DNA of 64,000 bases from Paenibacillus albus (GTDB taxonomy: Bacteria; Bacillota; Bacilli; Paenibacillales; Paenibacillaceae). The translations under genes were made by a program, and so were the position numbers. The DNA is taken from assembly GCF_003952225.1 (NCBI RefSeq), contig NZ_CP034437.1:3920501-3984500 (forward strand), given 5' to 3'. The notes beneath the pieces are model-generated. The model did no database searches. It was not told the DNA's origin and was given only the letters and a program-made list of their open reading frames with translations. How positions within the stretch are numbered: the first letter of the stretch is position 1; the number at the start of each line of letters is the position of its first letter. Shown here in pieces: positions 61,412 through 64,000 of this stretch.

Positions 61412-62110
61412 ATGAATGATGGAATGAAGATTGATGAAATCGTAAACAAAGTAACGAAGAGCTCGCTTCGGAAGTCCTTATATCATTTCACAAGAGCACG
61501 GAATTTAGATTCGGTTGCGCATTTGGATGCTCTATATTCAAGTATCGCGGCTGATCCTGCTCTAGCACATGAAAGCAGAAGCAGCAGAATAGAGCTTCAA
61601 CTGCATGGAAGAGTGTTCGTTGCCAATGCCCATCTGCAGATTACAGATCAAGTCATGGATGCGAATACGACTCAAAGGCAATTTCAGCAGCATCTGGATC
61701 GGCATGTGTTTTTCTGGCCAACCCGAAGAAGCTGTCTCAAAATGCTGGAAATGTATTCAAAAAGGGAACCGGATGAGCGTTTTGTTGTGCTTCAACTGGA
61801 TGCGGAGGCATTGCTCAGCGATTACTTTGAAGATGTGAAATTATCTAAGTATGATTCCGGAAGCTCACCACGCTATCCGGCTCGTGTTTCCTATAAGAAA
61901 AGCCTGCGGATGTTTCTGCCGCTTCAGCAATTCGAAACGATAAAGGAAAGTTACCTGCCTACAAAGCCTTCCGAAATCTATGAGGTGCTAGTCGAAGGTA
62001 AAGTAACCAATCTGTCACGGTACTTACAGGCGATTTATTGCAAGCGTGACACGAATATTCCTGAGAGCTGGAGAAGTAATGCCCGGTCATTCGAACAATT
62101 CAAAGATTGA
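61412..62110 (+). CDS. ADP-ribosyltransferase-fold-like protein of unknown function
   Basis: About 232 residues from ATG 61412, 11 nt behind AAGGAA (a TTG at 61391 overlapping the ilvN stop is also possible). The start of the domain, SLYHFTRARNLDSVAHLDALYSS, has the H-x-T pattern and NL helix of DarT/RES-like and DUF7002 proteins. Further conserved parts are HVFFWPTRRSCLKMLEMY and FVVLQLDAEALL. No catalytic Glu can be fixed by eye. It lies between the acetolactate synthase subunits and the lysR gene, an unexpected partner for such a protein. Confidence 0.55.
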   Translation: MNDGMKIDEIVNKVTKSSLRKSLYHFTRARNLDSVAHLDALYSSIAADPALAHESRSSRIELQLHGRVFVANAHLQITDQVMDANTTQRQFQQHLDRHVFFWPTRRSCLKMLEMYSKREPDERFVVLQLDAEALLSDYFEDVKLSKYDSGSSPRYPARVSYKKSLRMFLPLQQFETIKESYLPTKPSEIYEVLVEGKVTNLSRYLQAIYCKRDTNIPESWRSNARSFEQFKD

Positions 62111-62180
62111 GCAGCAGGCCGTTGTGGGATAGTAAACAAGAGATAAGCAAGAGGCTTCATAAAGGAAAGGGCGGATCTAG

Positions 62181-63095
62181 TTGGAGCTACGACAGTTGGA
62201 GTACTTTGTTGCGACCTGCGAAGAATTGCATTTTACAAGAGCGTCCGTCAAGCTGGGCATTACGCAGCCATCTTTAAGTCATCAAATTAAGGTGCTTGAA
62301 GATGAAATTGGTGTACCGTTATTCGATCGTATCGGGAAGAAGATTGCGATAACCGAGGCAGGGATGATTCTCTATAGGCAGAGTAAATTGGCTTTTGGCA
62401 ATTTAGCGAGTGCCAAAGAGCAAATTGGGGAGCTTCAGCAAATCGAACGCGGCACGCTTTCGATCGGAGCGCTTCCAGGCGAGCTGAACCAGTTGGTCTC
62501 GTCCTTGCTGCTTGAATTTCATCGCGAATATCCGAAAGTTCGCATTAAAATCTTCGGAGTCGAAGACGTTGCAGATCTTGTATTAAATAACCAATTGGAT
62601 TTAGCCGTTACGATTCTTCCGATCGAGAATGAAAGGCTTCATACGATTCCGTTATATGAGGAGAAGTTTTATTTTGTGGCAACAAGCGAGCATCCCTATG
62701 CAGGGCGCAGCTCCATAGATTTCGAAGAGATTATGAATGTTCCTATTGTTATGTTCCCTGAAACCCATCGCTGCCGTCAGCTGGTGGATATGACGTGCTC
62801 CCGGGCCGGATTCACATTTCAGCCTCTAATTGAAACGACAACGATCGATTCGTTGTTCGGACTCGTACGCTCAGGTGCAGGCGGGACCGTATTATCAAAG
62901 ACCTTGTTTGAAATGTATAACTTCGAGGACTTGCATCCCATTCCGATTCAAAACCCTACGCTGTGCCGGGAAGTGGGGATCGTGTACCACCGCGATAAAT
63001 ATATGGGGAAAGCATCGAGAGGATTTATTGATCTTCTCACCGCTCATATCAAAGTCCTGAAGCAGGACGTGGTGATGGAGAGCTGTGATCGCTAA
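62181..63095 (+). CDS. LysR-family transcriptional regulator
   Basis: 304 residues from TTG 62181 behind AAAGGAAAGGGCGG. N-terminal LRQLEYFVATCEELHFTRASVKLGITQPSLSHQIKVLEDEIG is the classic winged helix, followed by a type-2 periplasmic-binding sensor. The branch is that of AlsR/CynR-like regulators. It lies downstream of ilvBN and the ART-like gene, and upstream of a SLAC1-type transporter; matching promoter regions before ilvB and before the transporter make both its likely targets. Confidence 0.9.
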   Translation: MELRQLEYFVATCEELHFTRASVKLGITQPSLSHQIKVLEDEIGVPLFDRIGKKIAITEAGMILYRQSKLAFGNLASAKEQIGELQQIERGTLSIGALPGELNQLVSSLLLEFHREYPKVRIKIFGVEDVADLVLNNQLDLAVTILPIENERLHTIPLYEEKFYFVATSEHPYAGRSSIDFEEIMNVPIVMFPETHRCRQLVDMTCSRAGFTFQPLIETTTIDSLFGLVRSGAGGTVLSKTLFEMYNFEDLHPIPIQNPTLCREVGIVYHRDKYMGKASRGFIDLLTAHIKVLKQDVVMESCDR

Positions 63096-63115
63096 AGTGC
63101 AATCATAGTTTATAT

Positions 63116-63175
63116 CTATCATTTTCATCGTAACAACGATATTGATCAATGATTATAGATTACTTAGAATAAGGC
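63116..63175 (+). promoter_or_regulatory. LysR-type promoter/operator of the transporter gene
   Basis: TTGATC (63142-63147) and TAGAAT (63165-63170), 17 bp apart, with ATTGATCAAT overlapping the -35, as in the copy at 59120-59180. Identical blocks are CTATCATT, AACGATATTGATCAAT, TTAGAAT-like and AGGCA. Confidence 0.75.
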
Positions 63176-63215
63176 ATCGGAAAAATTCCGAACTGAAAGA
63201 AGGAGGGATCATTCC

Positions 63216-64000
63216 ATGCAAACCATGGCTGCCGTTCAGAAAGAAAGAAGCATCGGCTCAATTCAATTTTTACCCGTCAACCTATTCGCGGCGGTTATGG
63301 GTATCTCGGGCTTGTCACTGGCATGGAGACAAGCAAGCAAATTGTTCGGCGTTCCTACTATCATCGCAGATATTAGTGGAATGGTTGCAGTTCTTTTATT
63401 TATCGTGTTAGGGATCGGGTACATGACCAAATGGATTCTATATCCGCAGAAAGTCAAAGCCGAATTCATGCACCCTGTGTTCGGGAATTTCTTCGGAACG
63501 ATTCCGATTGCCATCCTGCTGCTGTCTTCGGTGCTTGGGAGTTACAGCCAGCAATTAGGACAAGTGATATGGATAATAGGAACCGTACTGGCTCTAGCGG
63601 CTTGCTTTGTCTTTGTTTCACGGTTATTAAATGGAAATCTCGAGCCAGTTAACAAGGTTCCGGCTTCACTGATTCCAGTGGTAGGAACGCTCGATATTCC
63701 GGTTGCCGGAGGTACGATACCTTTTCCATGGGCGCATGAAATTAATCTGTTGTCGCTTGCAATCGGCGGAGTTATAGCATTGGTATTCTTTACTCTAATC
63801 ATCTCCAGATTGATTCATCATGCCCCAATGGCAACGGGCTTAACACCTTCAATGATCATTATGATTGCTCCGTTCGAGGTTGGCTTCCTCGGGTACACGA
63901 ATTTCGTGCATGGAATTGATGCATTCGCAGGCATGTTGTTTTACTTTGGATTGTTCTTGTTCCTAGTCTTGTTCTTCAAAGTATTCAAGAAGTCAATCCC
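63216..64000 (+). CDS. SLAC1/TehA (TDT)-family anion transporter, 3' end outside window
   Basis: At least 261 residues, cut by the window end; the ATG follows AAGGAGGG. Seven hydrophobic helices are visible, with SIQFLPVNLFAAVMGISGLSLAWRQASKLFG at the start and HAPMATGLTPSMIIMIAPFEVGFLGYTNF later, both typical of TDT proteins that carry C4-dicarboxylates, tellurite, sulfite or organic anions. The shared promoter with ilvB suggests export or uptake of an acid linked to pyruvate or acetolactate metabolism. Confidence 0.85.
   Translation, partial: MQTMAAVQKERSIGSIQFLPVNLFAAVMGISGLSLAWRQASKLFGVPTIIADISGMVAVLLFIVLGIGYMTKWILYPQKVKAEFMHPVFGNFFGTIPIAILLLSSVLGSYSQQLGQVIWIIGTVLALAACFVFVSRLLNGNLEPVNKVPASLIPVVGTLDIPVAGGTIPFPWAHEINLLSLAIGGVIALVFFTLIISRLIHHAPMATGLTPSMIIMIAPFEVGFLGYTNFVHGIDAFAGMLFYFGLFLFLVLFFKVFKKSI

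Overview
The window looks like chromosome of an endospore-forming, Gram-positive member of the Paenibacillaceae (Paenibacillus/Cohnella type). The evidence is a SpoVB-family flippase, a Spo0E-like phosphatase, a YolD-like protein, a three-gene germinant receptor in gerK order (A-C-B), strong AGGAGG ribosome sites, frequent TTG/GTG starts and many intrinsic terminators. I see no rRNA, tRNA, CRISPR array, complete insertion sequence or prophage. The window opens inside a GntR regulator and closes inside a SLAC1/TehA-type transporter.

Layout. 0-6 kb: GntR regulator divergent from a glycan-degradation operon (SDR dehydrogenase, GH2 glycosidase, secreted sialidase-like propeller with three ricin-type repeats), preceded by a promoter, a TTGTTAACAA palindrome and a cre-like site. 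6-16 kb: mixed accessory genes (transcarbamylase-like protein, amidase, HAD phosphatase, DUF218, phytanoyl-CoA dioxygenase-like, lipoprotein), two gene remnants, a diverged two-copy intergenic element, then AraC + aldo/keto reductase and Spo0E-like genes. 16-23 kb: detoxification/modification-type genes (alpha/beta hydrolase, aminoglycoside-phosphotransferase-fold and protein-kinase-fold proteins, AlaX-type tRNA editing, small tyrosine phosphatase, VOC). 23-27 kb: sugar isomerase plus a double-length UxaA-type protein. 27-36 kb: SpoVB-like flippase, lactonase, a gene with a Fur-box promoter, P-loop kinases, an MmyB-type regulator divergent from a FabF-like synthase. 36-46 kb: GH13 alpha-glucosidase, then a seven-gene catabolic operon (E2, E1 alpha, E1 beta, D-2-hydroxyacid dehydrogenase, E3, Ldh2-type dehydrogenase, DapA-type aldolase). 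46-55 kb: a phosphotransferase gene with a possible leader peptide, a sigma-factor tricistron, a fatty-acid desaturase, a DUF2089 tricistron, an aldo/keto reductase, a YjgB-type secreted protein. 55-64 kb: gerK-like receptor, then acetolactate synthase large and small subunits, an ART-like protein of unknown function, a LysR regulator and an anion transporter.

Most interesting signals: (i) the acetolactate-synthase promoter and the transporter promoter are near-identical 60-bp copies on both sides of the LysR gene, defining a candidate LysR-controlled unit that carries an unknown ART-like protein; (ii) the glycan operon and the seven-gene keto-acid operon, 38 kb apart, share a nearly identical palindrome at the same distance from their -35 boxes; (iii) a consensus Fur box sits inside the promoter spacer of an unrecognised propeller-like gene; (iv) four 11-bp direct repeats of PhoB/OmpR type precede the YjgB-like gene; (v) a phosphotransferase gene has an 11-residue leader ORF whose stop overlaps its start codon, behind a LexA-like promoter; (vi) several genes appear to start with ATA or CTG or need a -1 shift at a G run, which is either real biology or sequence error. 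All calls are made by reading the sequence; no searches were run.
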